Source of the DNA: Methylotenera_A sp040387035
GTDB lineage: Bacteria; Pseudomonadota; Gammaproteobacteria; Burkholderiales; Methylophilaceae
Assembly (NCBI GenBank): GCA_040387035.1
Contig: JAZKEN010000038.1
Location: 32,372-96,371 of the forward strand
DNA length: 64,000 bases
Direction of reading: 5' to 3'
The position numbers and the translations under genes are program-made. Of the stretch, positions 17,124-25,483 are shown piece by piece. How positions within the stretch are numbered: the stretch's first letter is position 1; every line of letters begins with the position of its first letter. The notes beneath the pieces were generated by a model that was given only the letters and a program-made list of their open reading frames with translations, had not been told where the DNA came from and ran no database searches.

Positions 17124-17161
17124 AACATTATTTGTCCATTTGTTTATGGATAAATAATGTT
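17124..17161. repeat. AT-rich inverted repeat with 16-base arms
   Basis: AACATTATTTGTCCAT (17124-17139) and ATGGATAAATAATGTT (17146-17161) are complementary except for one G opposite T, which would be a G-U pair in RNA. The loop is six bases. It could be a hairpin in a transcript or a protein-binding dyad. There is no T-run typical of a terminator on either side. Confidence 0.7.
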
Positions 17162-17246
17162 TGTTTGCTAAGCTAGGTTATATGTGCTGCTTGTGAATGG
17201 TTACGCGGAGGGTGTTTGCTAACACCTATGCCATTCGGCCTTTGTT

Positions 17247-17279
17247 ATGAATGCCGCTTGTAACAAGCAAGGCATTCAT
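17247..17279 (-). terminator. Hairpin downstream of the acyltransferase gene (possible terminator)
   Basis: ATGAATGCC (17247-17255) pairs with GGCATTCAT (17271-17279), and GCTTG pairs with CAAGC inside, with a two-base bulge. It lies about 48 bases after the stop of the minus-strand acyltransferase gene. No U-tract follows on that strand, so it may be only a stabilising hairpin. Confidence 0.35.
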
Positions 17280-17326
17280 TTAAAACAAAGATGGTCGTTT
17301 GGTTAACAGTAATCGAGGCACCGCCG

Positions 17327-18367
17327 TTAAGCGACGCTTAACTTGCCCGGCTTTAAGTAACCGATAAGCAGATGGCTTTTTGCACCCAGCATTTTTCGGA
17401 TTAAAAAAGTAAAGTAAGTGCAAATCAATAAAATCAAAATAACAGTAGTCGCAAAAATCATAAAATTACCAGTAATCATGGCATGCTCATTTTGCAGCAC
17501 ATATTTACCTGTATTAATGGAAATCAACCTCAATACAAACAGCACATAAGCATGCAGGAAAAAGATGCCAAAACTGACATTGGCCAGCGTATTGACATAA
17601 ATATTATTAAGGTACTGATCGTACTTAATAAATAGACTTAACATTAAAAACAGCAGAAATATTTTTTGAACGAAATTGATGGGTTTAAAATCAGGCACCA
17701 CTGCGAAAAATTCAAATAAAAATAATGTGGTATAGCCTAGCAACAAGAACAGCCTGATTGAATTATAAGACAGCAACTCATTGACCTGGGCTTTATACTT
17801 GCTGCAAAACATGCCCATCACATAGATGGAAAAGAAGTGAATAAAGCTGCTTAATATAGTGCTTCTATCAGCCAAGCATGAAAACAAGATTAGTAGAGGC
17901 AAAAGCCAGTAAAAAATGTTTCTTTTATCTGCCCATAGCAGCACCGGCGCCGCTAGATAAAACAGCATAATCATTGGAATAAACCAATACGGATACAAGT
18001 GCAGGGCATGGGTGTAGGTGTAGATTATCTGCAACCATAACGGATTTTCGTAAAAATTGGGAAACAGCTTTACCTCATGCGGAAAGACCAAGAAATAGAG
18101 CAGTGCCGGAATGGAGACTATTAGGTAAGGCAATAAAACATTTGAAATTTTTGAGCGATAATATTTAATTGCCTTAAACTTCGCAGACAAATGCTGGAAT
18201 AAGTAGCCGGAAATAAAAACAAAGAAAACCGTTCCATTGCCTAGCAATATCCACAAGGCTTTTTCTGTCGCAAATTGTTCTTGCCAGTGAAAAATATGGA
18301 TTGTATGGATCGCTACAATAAAGATAATGGCAAACGCTCTAAAAGCGTTGATGTAATTTAAAAACAT
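17327..18367 (-). CDS. Acyltransferase-3 family membrane protein
   Basis: This is an integral membrane O-acyltransferase of 346 residues with about ten hydrophobic helices, of the kind that adds acetyl groups to surface polysaccharide or lipid. The first helix carries the family Arg10 and catalytic His21 (NAFRAFAIIFIVAIHTIH), followed by NGTVFFVFISGYLF. Codon use is visibly more AT-rich than in the neighbours (many AAA, ATT and TTT codons), and the gene stands alone between two long intergenic stretches. Both suggest recent acquisition. The substrate is not readable. Confidence 0.85.
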   Translation of the reverse strand: MFLNYINAFRAFAIIFIVAIHTIHIFHWQEQFATEKALWILLGNGTVFFVFISGYLFQHLSAKFKAIKYYRSKISNVLLPYLIVSIPALLYFLVFPHEVKLFPNFYENPLWLQIIYTYTHALHLYPYWFIPMIMLFYLAAPVLLWADKRNIFYWLLPLLILFSCLADRSTILSSFIHFFSIYVMGMFCSKYKAQVNELLSYNSIRLFLLLGYTTLFLFEFFAVVPDFKPINFVQKIFLLFLMLSLFIKYDQYLNNIYVNTLANVSFGIFFLHAYVLFVLRLISINTGKYVLQNEHAMITGNFMIFATTVILILLICTYFTFLIRKMLGAKSHLLIGYLKPGKLSVA

Positions 18368-18523
18368 GCGCTCATCAGTAAAATATCAGAATAAACAAAC
18401 TCTACTTGCAACCTTTTTATTGTTTTGTTCGCTGTCGCACATAAAAGCAAAAAAATAATTTTTTTTAATTCACCCAAAACCACTTAAAATATTCAAGATA
18501 CTTTTCTATTTGTAGGACATTCA

Positions 18524-19750
18524 ATGCCAGTAAAATTAAGCGCCCCCACTTCATCTGCCCTGTTGCCTGTTAAAGGCGTTCAATTGGGATTTGCCAAAGC
18601 CCATGTGCGCAAGCCGGATCGTAAAGATGTGTTAGTCATCACCGTGCCGGAGCATAGCCGTGTGGCAGGCGTGTTTACGCAAAATCGTTTTTGCGCCGCC
18701 CCGGTTATTTTGTGTAAGACGCATTTGACGCAAGCCGCCGGTATTCGCGCTTTGCTGGTGAATACCGGTTGCGCCAATGCGGGTACGGGTGAAGATGGCC
18801 TCAAACGCGCCAAACAAAGTTGTGATGCTTTAGGCGCGCTGCTCAATCTTGCCCCAAACCAGGTATTGCCGTTTTCAACGGGTGTGATTTTAGAGCCGCT
18901 GCCAGTGGATAAAGTGATTGCAGGCCTGCCGGCGGCGATTGAAAATTTAAAGGAAGACAACTGGCTAAACGCAGCCGAAGCGATTATGACCACGGATATT
19001 GTGGCTAAAGGCACATCGCGCCAGATTCAACTGGGTGGCAAAGCGGTGACGATTACCGGCATCAGCAAGGGCAGTGGCATGATTCACCCTAATATGGCGA
19101 CCATGCTGGGCTATATCGCTACCGATGCGGCTGTAAGCCAATCTGCGCTTGAGGCCATTATCCAGTATGCCGTAAATAAATCGTTTAACTGTATTACGGT
19201 CGATGGCGATACTTCAACCAATGATAGCCTGATCGTAATGGCGACTAATTTGGCAGGCAATACAGAAATCACCGAAACTAGTGCTGACTTTGCTGTGTTG
19301 CGCGATGCATTAACCGATGTGGCTATTGAGCTGGCGCAGGCCATTGTGCGTGACGGAGAAGGCGCTACCAAGTTTATGACGGTGACGGTAGAAGGCGGTA
19401 AAAATGAAGCGGAATGCCGCAAAGTGGCCTATGCCATCGCCCATTCACCCTTGATAAAAACCGCTTTTTTTGCCTCAGACCCAAACTTGGGCCGTATCTT
19501 GGCCGCGATTGGTTATGCTGGTATCGACGACTTGGATACCGATAAGCTGGATTTATACCTGGGCGACGTGTTGGTGGCTGAGAAAGGTGGCCGCGCGGCC
19601 AGTTATAAAGAGGAACAAGGCGCCGCGATTATGAAAGAGTCTGATATTCTGGTGCGCGTTGTGCTGAATCGCGGTGCAGAAAATATCACGATTTGGACTT
19701 GCGATTTTTCATATGATTACGTCAAAATCAATGCCGACTATCGCTCATAA
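18524..19750 (+). CDS. argJ: Bifunctional glutamate N-acetyltransferase / amino-acid acetyltransferase
   Basis: ArgJ recycles the acetyl group between N-acetylornithine and glutamate in arginine synthesis. The 408-residue proenzyme cleaves itself before the nucleophilic Thr, here Thr193 in HPNMATMLGYIATDA. Other family text is GVFTQNRFCAAPV, LLVNTGCANAGTG, CITVDGDTSTNDS and RDGEGATKFMTV. The start ATG 18524 follows TAGGAC. Downstream is a 120-base intergenic repeat, so the gene probably forms its own transcription unit. Confidence 0.96.
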   Translation: MPVKLSAPTSSALLPVKGVQLGFAKAHVRKPDRKDVLVITVPEHSRVAGVFTQNRFCAAPVILCKTHLTQAAGIRALLVNTGCANAGTGEDGLKRAKQSCDALGALLNLAPNQVLPFSTGVILEPLPVDKVIAGLPAAIENLKEDNWLNAAEAIMTTDIVAKGTSRQIQLGGKAVTITGISKGSGMIHPNMATMLGYIATDAAVSQSALEAIIQYAVNKSFNCITVDGDTSTNDSLIVMATNLAGNTEITETSADFAVLRDALTDVAIELAQAIVRDGEGATKFMTVTVEGGKNEAECRKVAYAIAHSPLIKTAFFASDPNLGRILAAIGYAGIDDLDTDKLDLYLGDVLVAEKGGRAASYKEEQGAAIMKESDILVRVVLNRGAENITIWTCDFSYDYVKINADYRS

Positions 19751-19754
19751 ATGA

Positions 19755-19876
19755 AAATTCATTTTTTAGGCGCATTGCGTTGTTGCGCGGTACTCGAAAT
19801 CCTCATGTACAAGGCGTACATTCCGGTTTCTGCGTTCCGTGCGCCTAGCACTGCATCCTAAAATTCTGAATTTTCT
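19755..19876 (+). repeat. Dispersed intergenic repeat, copy A
   Basis: This element of about 120 bases matches, in inverted orientation, the element at 27446-27567. The shared core reads GTTGCGCGGTACTC, AAATCCTCATGTAC, a variable five-base loop (AAGGC here), GTACA, TCCGGTTT, TGCGTTCCGTGCGCC. The arms ATGTAC/GTACAT and the outer AGGCGCA/TGCGCCT are inverted repeats, so a long imperfect hairpin is possible. It lies between argJ and the DUF815 gene. No coding potential is seen. Confidence 0.85.
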
Positions 19877-19903
19877 AATATTTTCAGTACCAAAGTGATT
19901 TGA

Positions 19904-20803
19904 ATGCCAGACCAAAAAAGAAACCCAATGGACAAATTAGAAAATTTAATCACACGCGCAGAAGGCTTGATTGACAAACTAGAAGGGTTTTTACCACCCG
20001 CTAAGGCTCAAATTGACTGGAATGCCGTTGCGTGGCGCTGGGTTGTGCAAAATGGCAAAGGCCATTTGCAGGCGATTCCGCACCCACACCACACGCAGCT
20101 GGCCAATATCCATTTTGTCGATGCGCAAAAAGCAGAGATTGTGCGTAATACGCGCCAGTTTATAGCGGGTCTACCTGCCAATAATGTCTTGCTGACAGGT
20201 GCGCGCGGCACGGGTAAATCGTCGCTGATTAAAGCCTTACTCACTGCCTACTCATCACAAGGCTTGCGCTTGATTGAAGTGGACAAGCAAGACCTGGTCT
20301 CTTTGAGTGAAATCGTCAGCCAGATCCGTGAGCGGTCAGAAAAATTCATCATCTTTTGCGATGATCTGACGTTTGAGGCAAATGACGCCAGCTACAAGGC
20401 GCTAAAAGTGGTGTTGGATGGCTCAGTGGCGAGTATTTCCAATAATGTTTTGGTGTATGCGACATCCAACAGGAAAAACCTGATGCCGGAATATATGGTG
20501 GACAATCTGGCGGTGAAGCATATCGACGGCGAAATCAGGCCCAGCGACACCATTGAGGAAAAAACCGCGCTGGCTGAACGATTTGGCTTATGGCTGTCGT
20601 TTTATGCATTTGACCAGGATGAGTATTTAGCCATTGCCAAGAACTGGTTAGAAACGTTTGGTTTGAACTTTGACGAGGCCGCACACAAAGCGGCCTTGCA
20701 GTTTACCCATACCCGTGGCGCGCGCAGTGGTCGCGTGGCGTATCAGTTTGCAAGGGATTATGCTGGCAAAGTGGGTCTAAGCACACAATCATCACATGAC
20801 TAA
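19904..20803 (+). CDS. DUF815 family ATPase (AAA-like)
   Basis: This is a P-loop ATPase of 299 residues from the DUF815 family, whose cellular job is not established. The Walker A motif GARGTGKSSLIKALL sits near residue 105, Walker B is FIIFCDDLTFE near 150, and YATSNRKNLMPEYM is the usual DUF815 sensor text. ATG 19904 is used, with ATG 19928 as an alternative; neither has a strong ribosome site. The 3' end overlaps the Nudix/ThiE gene by eight bases, so the two are probably co-expressed. Confidence 0.88.
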   Translation: MPDQKRNPMDKLENLITRAEGLIDKLEGFLPPAKAQIDWNAVAWRWVVQNGKGHLQAIPHPHHTQLANIHFVDAQKAEIVRNTRQFIAGLPANNVLLTGARGTGKSSLIKALLTAYSSQGLRLIEVDKQDLVSLSEIVSQIRERSEKFIIFCDDLTFEANDASYKALKVVLDGSVASISNNVLVYATSNRKNLMPEYMVDNLAVKHIDGEIRPSDTIEEKTALAERFGLWLSFYAFDQDEYLAIAKNWLETFGLNFDEAAHKAALQFTHTRGARSGRVAYQFARDYAGKVGLSTQSSHD

Positions 20804-21752
20804 AGTCGTGCAGGTAGCGGTTGCAATCGTGCAGCAGGTCGATGGCCGGTTTTTAATGGCAAGCCGACCGGCTGGCAAAGGCTGGGCTGGCTGGTGGGAA
20901 TTCCCTGGTGGAAAAATCGAAGCTGACGAAACGCCCGAACAAGGCTTAAGCCGTGAGTTACAGGAAGAATTGGGCATCACCCCCACAAAAATACAAGCCT
21001 GGTTAACCCGCCGCTTTGATTATCCCGCCACACATGATTCTGTCGCTAAAACCGTTAAACTGCATTTCTATTTTGTGACCGAATGGCAAGGCACATTGGC
21101 TGCGCAGGAAGGCCAGCAATTAAGCTGGCAAACGCCTTCTAACATCACCGTCTCACCCGTATTGCCTGCCAACGCGCCCATTATGCATGCTTTGGCCCTG
21201 CCTTCTGTTTATGCCATCAGTAATTTGCAAGAGATGGGTGAGCAGGCGTTTCTAGGCGCGTTGGAAAACCGGCTAAAGCAAGGACTAAAGCTGATTCAGA
21301 TTCGCGAAAAGCAGCTATCAAGCGTAGATATAGTAAGTTTTGCAGCTAAAGTGATTGCGCTGGCAAGCAGCTATCAGGCGAAAGTGTTGATCAATGGAGA
21401 TATTGCATTGGCGCATCAGTTGAGCGTCGACGGTGTTCATTTGACCAGCGCCCAGCTAATGCAACTGAAGGAAAAGCCAGCAGGTTTAATGGTGGCGGCT
21501 TCCTGCCATACTACGCCAGAATTAGCCCATGCTGAAAAATTAGGCTTGGATTTTGTGGTGCTGTCGCCAGTTAATCCCACCAAAAGCCACGACAATGCCC
21601 AGCCTTTAGGCTGGCAACTAGCGGCGCAGATGATTGAACAAGTACAAATACCGGTTTATGCCCTGGGCGGCATGCAGCAGCAAGACCTGGCAAGGGCTTT
21701 ACAGATTGGCGCACGCGGCATTGCCATGCAGCGCGCGGTTTGGCACGTTTAA
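20796..21752 (+). CDS. Nudix hydrolase fused to a thiamine-phosphate-synthase-like domain
   Basis: This is a two-domain protein of 318 residues. The N-terminal Nudix domain (about 1-130) has the full Nudix box GGKIEADE...RELQEELGI, as in MutT, and probably cleans oxidised nucleotides. The C-terminal domain (about 138-318) is ThiE/TenI-like: LKLIQIREKQLS, VLINGDIALAH, GVHLTSAQL, SCHTTPELAHAEKLGLDFVVLSPV and YALGGMQQQDL. This MutT-ThiE fusion is known in proteobacteria. Whether the second domain makes thiamine phosphate is uncertain. It overlaps the DUF815 gene by eight bases. Confidence 0.9.
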   Translation: MTKVVQVAVAIVQQVDGRFLMASRPAGKGWAGWWEFPGGKIEADETPEQGLSRELQEELGITPTKIQAWLTRRFDYPATHDSVAKTVKLHFYFVTEWQGTLAAQEGQQLSWQTPSNITVSPVLPANAPIMHALALPSVYAISNLQEMGEQAFLGALENRLKQGLKLIQIREKQLSSVDIVSFAAKVIALASSYQAKVLINGDIALAHQLSVDGVHLTSAQLMQLKEKPAGLMVAASCHTTPELAHAEKLGLDFVVLSPVNPTKSHDNAQPLGWQLAAQMIEQVQIPVYALGGMQQQDLARALQIGARGIAMQRAVWHV

Positions 21753-21771
21753 ATTAGATTTAGCCAGCCAA

Positions 21772-22203
21772 TTAGTTTTTTTCTTTAATCAGCAGTACAA
21801 CTTCTTGCTGCGTGATTTTATCGTCTTTATCTTTAAAGCTTAGCTTGAATTTGACTTGCTCACCCGCTTTTAACGGCTTTTTTAAGTCGAACAGCATGAG
21901 GTGAAAACCACCTGGCGCTAGTTTTTCAACCTTACCTGCTTGTAATGGCAAAGTTTCCAGCATGCGCATTTTCATCACGCCATTAGTCATGGTCATGCTA
22001 TGGATTTCAACAGAGCCGGCAGCCGGTGATTCAACGGCAAATAAATTACTATCCTGCGAACTCGTCAGTGACATATAGGCCGCGCCTACGCTTTGGCCTG
22101 GCGCATTGGCCCGCACCCAGGCATCGCTGATTTTGACATCGGCATGTGCCTGGAAAGTGGTGAGTAGTGAGATAAAAATAGCCGTTTTAAATAGTTTTTT
22201 CAT
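21772..22203 (-). CDS. Periplasmic copper chaperone PCu(A)C
   Basis: This is a periplasmic copper-binding protein of 143 residues, expected to deliver Cu(I) to cytochrome oxidase. A signal peptide (about 1-21, ending FQAHA) precedes the PCuAC domain. The His/Met ligand set is visible in VEIHSMTMTNGVMKMRM and in APGGFHLMLFDLKKPLKAG. It is the last gene on the minus strand before the convergent Nudix/ThiE gene. An 83-base gap separates it from yacG. Confidence 0.92.
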   Translation of the reverse strand: MKKLFKTAIFISLLTTFQAHADVKISDAWVRANAPGQSVGAAYMSLTSSQDSNLFAVESPAAGSVEIHSMTMTNGVMKMRMLETLPLQAGKVEKLAPGGFHLMLFDLKKPLKAGEQVKFKLSFKDKDDKITQQEVVLLIKEKN

Positions 22204-22286
22204 AATATTGATTCACTTTAATAAAAACCGGGAAAAGTAATGATGTGACCAACCAGCGCAAATATAATTGCATATGTCCAGGATTT

Positions 22287-22475
22287 TTAATTCAAATCGT
22301 CATCTGTAGTGGGCGGCGAATTGTCGGGGATTTTATAGTTTTCGTTAGCCCAGTCGCCCAAATCAATTAGCTGGCAACGCTCTGAACAAAAAGGGCGGTA
22401 TTTATTATTGATGCTGTATTCAATGAGTTTTTTACACTGCGGGCAAGCGACTAAACGCGGTTTTATTTCTGACAT
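22287..22475 (-). CDS. yacG: DNA gyrase inhibitor YacG (zinc-binding)
   Basis: This is a zinc-ribbon protein of 62 residues that binds GyrB in E. coli and inhibits gyrase. The Cys4 site is complete: VACPQCKKLIEY followed by RPFCSERCQLIDLGDWA. The tail YKIPDNSPPTTDDD is typical. It lies in the order coaE-zapD-yacG, the same neighbourhood as in enterobacteria. Confidence 0.95.
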   Translation of the reverse strand: MSEIKPRLVACPQCKKLIEYSINNKYRPFCSERCQLIDLGDWANENYKIPDNSPPTTDDDLN

Positions 22476-22541
22476 TTGGCAACTCCTAAAATCGTGTGCC
22501 GTATTATAAATGACTTGGATTGCAGATTCGTAAATTACGGG

Positions 22542-23300
22542 TTACAGGTTACAAAGAGTGATTGTAAAATCGATAGAATGATCACATTGCTTGGGTTTTT
22601 GCACAAAATCTAAACCGTTAAAGCGTACATTGATGGCATATTTATTTGCGCTGACTTCAGGAAAACAGGGGCAGTCGTCATCCATTTGAACAATCAGCAT
22701 TTGTGCGGGTTTGGCGCCGCCTAGCATTTGCTGGAAAAATCCACTGTCTGCATGGTGTTTGGTTGCCACGCCGCTGCCACGCAAGATATGTAAAATCGTT
22801 TTGATGGCATCATACATAGGCATGAGTTTTGCCAACCAGTTATCAAAATCTTGCTTGCGCTTTGTGCTATCAAGGTTAAGCCAGTGGTGGTAGGATGGAA
22901 TATCAAACTGGCAAACGCCGCCCGGAATACCGGCGCGCTGTTTAATGCTCATCAGCCATTCGTTTTCACGCAGATGCTGCCCCAGTTTGGCGCTATCACT
23001 TCTCAGTGTGGTTGAGCAGGCGCCGATTTGTTTGAGGATTTTGTCTAAAACAGCTTCTGCAATGACAGGGTTTCCACGCAGATTTTGCATGGATAAGCGC
23101 TGGCGGTCTAATTCCTGCACCAAATCCATTTTAAGGTCAGCGCGGTCAATGATATCCAGCATTTGCAGTAAGGAGATGAGCGCGCTGTGGTGATTATGTT
23201 GATGTTGACCATCAACATTGAGCAACACTTTTGAAAAGAGGTCTTCTAATCGTAAAAGTGTGCGGATACGCTCGTTAAATGGAAATTCGTAGCTAGACAT
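22542..23300 (-). CDS. zapD: Cell division protein ZapD
   Basis: ZapD cross-links FtsZ filaments at the division ring. The 252-residue, mostly helical protein begins YEFPFNERIRTLLRLEDLF and has family text LIQ-rich core helices, LRGNPVIAEAVLDKI, and a C-terminal beta domain with NKYAINVRFNGL. It lies 66 bases upstream of yacG and 48 bases downstream of coaE, all on the minus strand. Confidence 0.94.
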   Translation of the reverse strand: MSSYEFPFNERIRTLLRLEDLFSKVLLNVDGQHQHNHHSALISLLQMLDIIDRADLKMDLVQELDRQRLSMQNLRGNPVIAEAVLDKILKQIGACSTTLRSDSAKLGQHLRENEWLMSIKQRAGIPGGVCQFDIPSYHHWLNLDSTKRKQDFDNWLAKLMPMYDAIKTILHILRGSGVATKHHADSGFFQQMLGGAKPAQMLIVQMDDDCPCFPEVSANKYAINVRFNGLDFVQKPKQCDHSIDFTITLCNL

Positions 23301-23348
23301 CTTGTAAAATTTAAAGTCTGCTTACTTATAGAATTAAATTGATGCAGA

Positions 23349-23966
23349 TTATGAGATTGTTTTGCTAAGTATGCAAGTATTAATATAATTTTTATGAATC
23401 GCTAATATTTTTTCACGAAGATTTTCCACATTTCCGTTGTTTTCAATCACATCGTTTGCCAGCATTAGGCGTTTTTTACGCGGTGTTTGTGCATTGATAA
23501 TGGCCATAATTTGCGATTCTGCTAATTGACTGCGCTGCTTGATGCGCGCAATTTGGGTTTTTTCATCACAGTCGATCACCAAGATACGGTCAATGTGCGG
23601 GGAATAACGCGGGCTTTCAAACAGGAGGGGGATAACCAGTATCTGGTATGGGGCATCTGCATGTTGCGCTAGTTGCTGAATCGCCTCTGCATAAATGGCC
23701 GGGTGCAATATGGCATTGAGTTTGGCTAAAGCGTTTTTATCGTTAAAAACTAAATCACGCATTGCGGCACGATTTAAAGCGCCGCTCTCGGTGATATATT
23801 GGCTGCCAAAATTCATTTCCAGCTCTTTTACCAAAGGCTGCTTGGCGGCGGTCAACTGATGGGAGATAGCGTCTACATCGGTAACCGGTACACCCAGCTC
23901 AGCAAATATTTTTGCAGCTTCTGATTTGCCGCTGCCAATGCCGCCAGTTAACGCAACAACGTACAT
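23349..23966 (-). CDS. coaE: Dephospho-CoA kinase
   Basis: CoaE carries out the last step of coenzyme A synthesis, phosphorylating the 3'-hydroxyl of dephospho-CoA. It has 205 residues with Walker A GGIGSGKSEAAK at the N-terminus, then VTDVDAISHQLT, LLFESPRYSPHIDRILVIDCDE and the lid region RIKQRSQLAESQ. It begins two bases after the pilD stop, so translation is probably coupled. Confidence 0.95.
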   Translation of the reverse strand: MYVVALTGGIGSGKSEAAKIFAELGVPVTDVDAISHQLTAAKQPLVKELEMNFGSQYITESGALNRAAMRDLVFNDKNALAKLNAILHPAIYAEAIQQLAQHADAPYQILVIPLLFESPRYSPHIDRILVIDCDEKTQIARIKQRSQLAESQIMAIINAQTPRKKRLMLANDVIENNGNVENLREKILAIHKNYINTCILSKTIS

Positions 23967-23968
23967 GT

Positions 23969-24838
23969 TTATCCTAAGTAAAGCCCTGCCAGTTGCTGGC
24001 CAAAGAACAATGCCGCAATACCACCCAGGGCTAAAAACGGTCCAAACGGAATCGCTGTGCTGCGACCCTGGCCTTTGAATACTATCAAGCCAATGCCAAT
24101 CAAGGCGCCCGCCACTGAGCTTAGCAAAATAACAGCCGGCAATAGTTGCCAGCCAAACCAGGCGCCAATGGCACCCAGCAATTTAAAGTCACCATAGCCC
24201 ATGCCCTCTTTGCCAGTGACCAGCTTGAACAACCAATACACGCTCCACAAGATGAAATAACCCAGCATGGCGCCGATGACCGCCGATTTTAAATCGGTAA
24301 AGCCGCCGTTTAGATTAAACAATAGACCCAACCACAGCAATGGCAAAGTGATGTCATCTGGTAATAGCTGCGTATCAAAATCGATAAAAGTAAGCGTGAT
24401 CAATGCAAATATAAATGCAAAGGCAAACAGTGCGGCATAGGTGTAGCCGTATTGATACGCGGCAGCGCCTATCAATGCGCCAGATAATGCTTCAATTAAA
24501 GGGTAGCGCAGGCTGATTTTTGTTTTGCAGCCTTTGCATTTTCCGCCCAGAAACAGGTAGCTGATAACCGGGATGTTTTCCAACGCACTGATTTGATGTC
24601 CGCACTTAGGGCAGGCTGAACGTGGCGTGACGATGGTATATTTTGCCTGCTCGGGTACTTCCTTGCCTTGTAGCTCAAGGCAGTTGGCATGCCATTCGCG
24701 CTCCATCATTTTGGGCAAGCGGTGAATCACCACATTTAAGAAGCTACCCACCACCAGTCCTAATATGACAGAACATACTATAAATGCAGACGGTTCGCTG
24801 CGCAGTAAATCGGAAAGTGGCATTAAAAAATCAAACAT
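23969..24838 (-). CDS. pilD: Type IV prepilin peptidase / methyltransferase
   Basis: This is an inner-membrane enzyme of 289 residues that cleaves and N-methylates type IV pilins and pseudopilins. The cytoplasmic zinc loop has two Cys pairs (SACPKCGHQI and KCKGCKTKIS). The two catalytic aspartates are in TFIDFDTQLLPDDITLP and GYGDFKLLGAIGAWFGW. There are about eight helices. It is the first gene of the pilD-coaE-zapD-yacG run, with 190 bases of upstream sequence shared with the divergent orphan gene. Confidence 0.95.
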   Translation of the reverse strand: MFDFLMPLSDLLRSEPSAFIVCSVILGLVVGSFLNVVIHRLPKMMEREWHANCLELQGKEVPEQAKYTIVTPRSACPKCGHQISALENIPVISYLFLGGKCKGCKTKISLRYPLIEALSGALIGAAAYQYGYTYAALFAFAFIFALITLTFIDFDTQLLPDDITLPLLWLGLLFNLNGGFTDLKSAVIGAMLGYFILWSVYWLFKLVTGKEGMGYGDFKLLGAIGAWFGWQLLPAVILLSSVAGALIGIGLIVFKGQGRSTAIPFGPFLALGGIAALFFGQQLAGLYLG

Positions 24839-25028
24839 AAGGTTTCCAAATAAGCTTGAAAGTTAAGGTAAACTATTATCATCATCGCATCGTTAAAGTA
24901 AGTGTGCAACTTGGATAGTTGTAATGTAAAGGTAAGGCGCTATACATTTGGCGTTAAAATTGCTTGAAATAAAACGTTCAGCCACCATGTAGTCATTAGA
25001 TGTTGATGCAAGCGTTTAGGAAACAATT

Positions 25029-25430
25029 ATGACCAGTCAAAAAGAATCATTATTAAATAGTAGAGAATTAATCGAGTTGAATAATATCGACCATCCTGCC
25101 TGGGATGAGCCGATTATCTGCCGCGTAGAAGTCGATTTGCCAGGCTGGTTGAAACAGTTAACAGGCGGCAAGCAGTGGGAAGTCTATGGCGAGGATGAAG
25201 CTGAAACCTGCATCAGTTTTGCACTGCGTGAGCTGCATGTGCACACGCGCGAAAAAGATAAAGCTACCGCGTCAAAATTGGCAGAAGTGACGCTTTATCA
25301 TAACGGTTACGCGGTTGTAGATGTAGACGGAACAGCGTTGTTTGACGGTACATTGACCAATGGCACCAGTGATTGCGCGCATTTAAGTTATTTCCATGCA
25401 GAAAGCGGCGAACCGATTACCTTAAATTAA
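25029..25430 (+). CDS. Uncharacterised 133-residue protein
   Basis: I do not recognise this protein. It is acidic, soluble and has no signal peptide or membrane segment. Text such as WDEPIICRVEVDLPGWLKQL, WEVYGEDEAETCISFALREL and YAVVDVDGTALFDGTLTNGT suggests a compact alpha/beta domain. The start ATG is preceded by AGGAAAC. It is divergent from pilD and convergent with ispB, so it forms a single-gene unit. The good ribosome site and protein-like composition support a real gene. Confidence 0.8.
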   Translation: MTSQKESLLNSRELIELNNIDHPAWDEPIICRVEVDLPGWLKQLTGGKQWEVYGEDEAETCISFALRELHVHTREKDKATASKLAEVTLYHNGYAVVDVDGTALFDGTLTNGTSDCAHLSYFHAESGEPITLN

Positions 25431-25483
25431 CGCTGTTGCTTTAGTTTAAGGCTTGCTAACACCTTTTAAATTGCCGCTAAGCT

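Larger units (their letters stand above)
16936..17326. other. 391-base intergenic region with dyads, no gene
   Basis: No open reading frame with a start and ribosome site is visible. The region separates two minus-strand genes, so it should hold the 3' end signal of the acyltransferase gene and the promoter of the diguanylate cyclase gene. It contains a 16-base AT-rich inverted repeat (17124-17161), a short dyad GGTGTT/AACACC (17211-17226) and a hairpin (17247-17279), described separately. Confidence 0.7.

Noticed and set aside
18580..19014. 144-codon minus-strand frame inside argJ
   Set aside because: It lies wholly in a conserved gene and has no recognisable domain or ribosome site.
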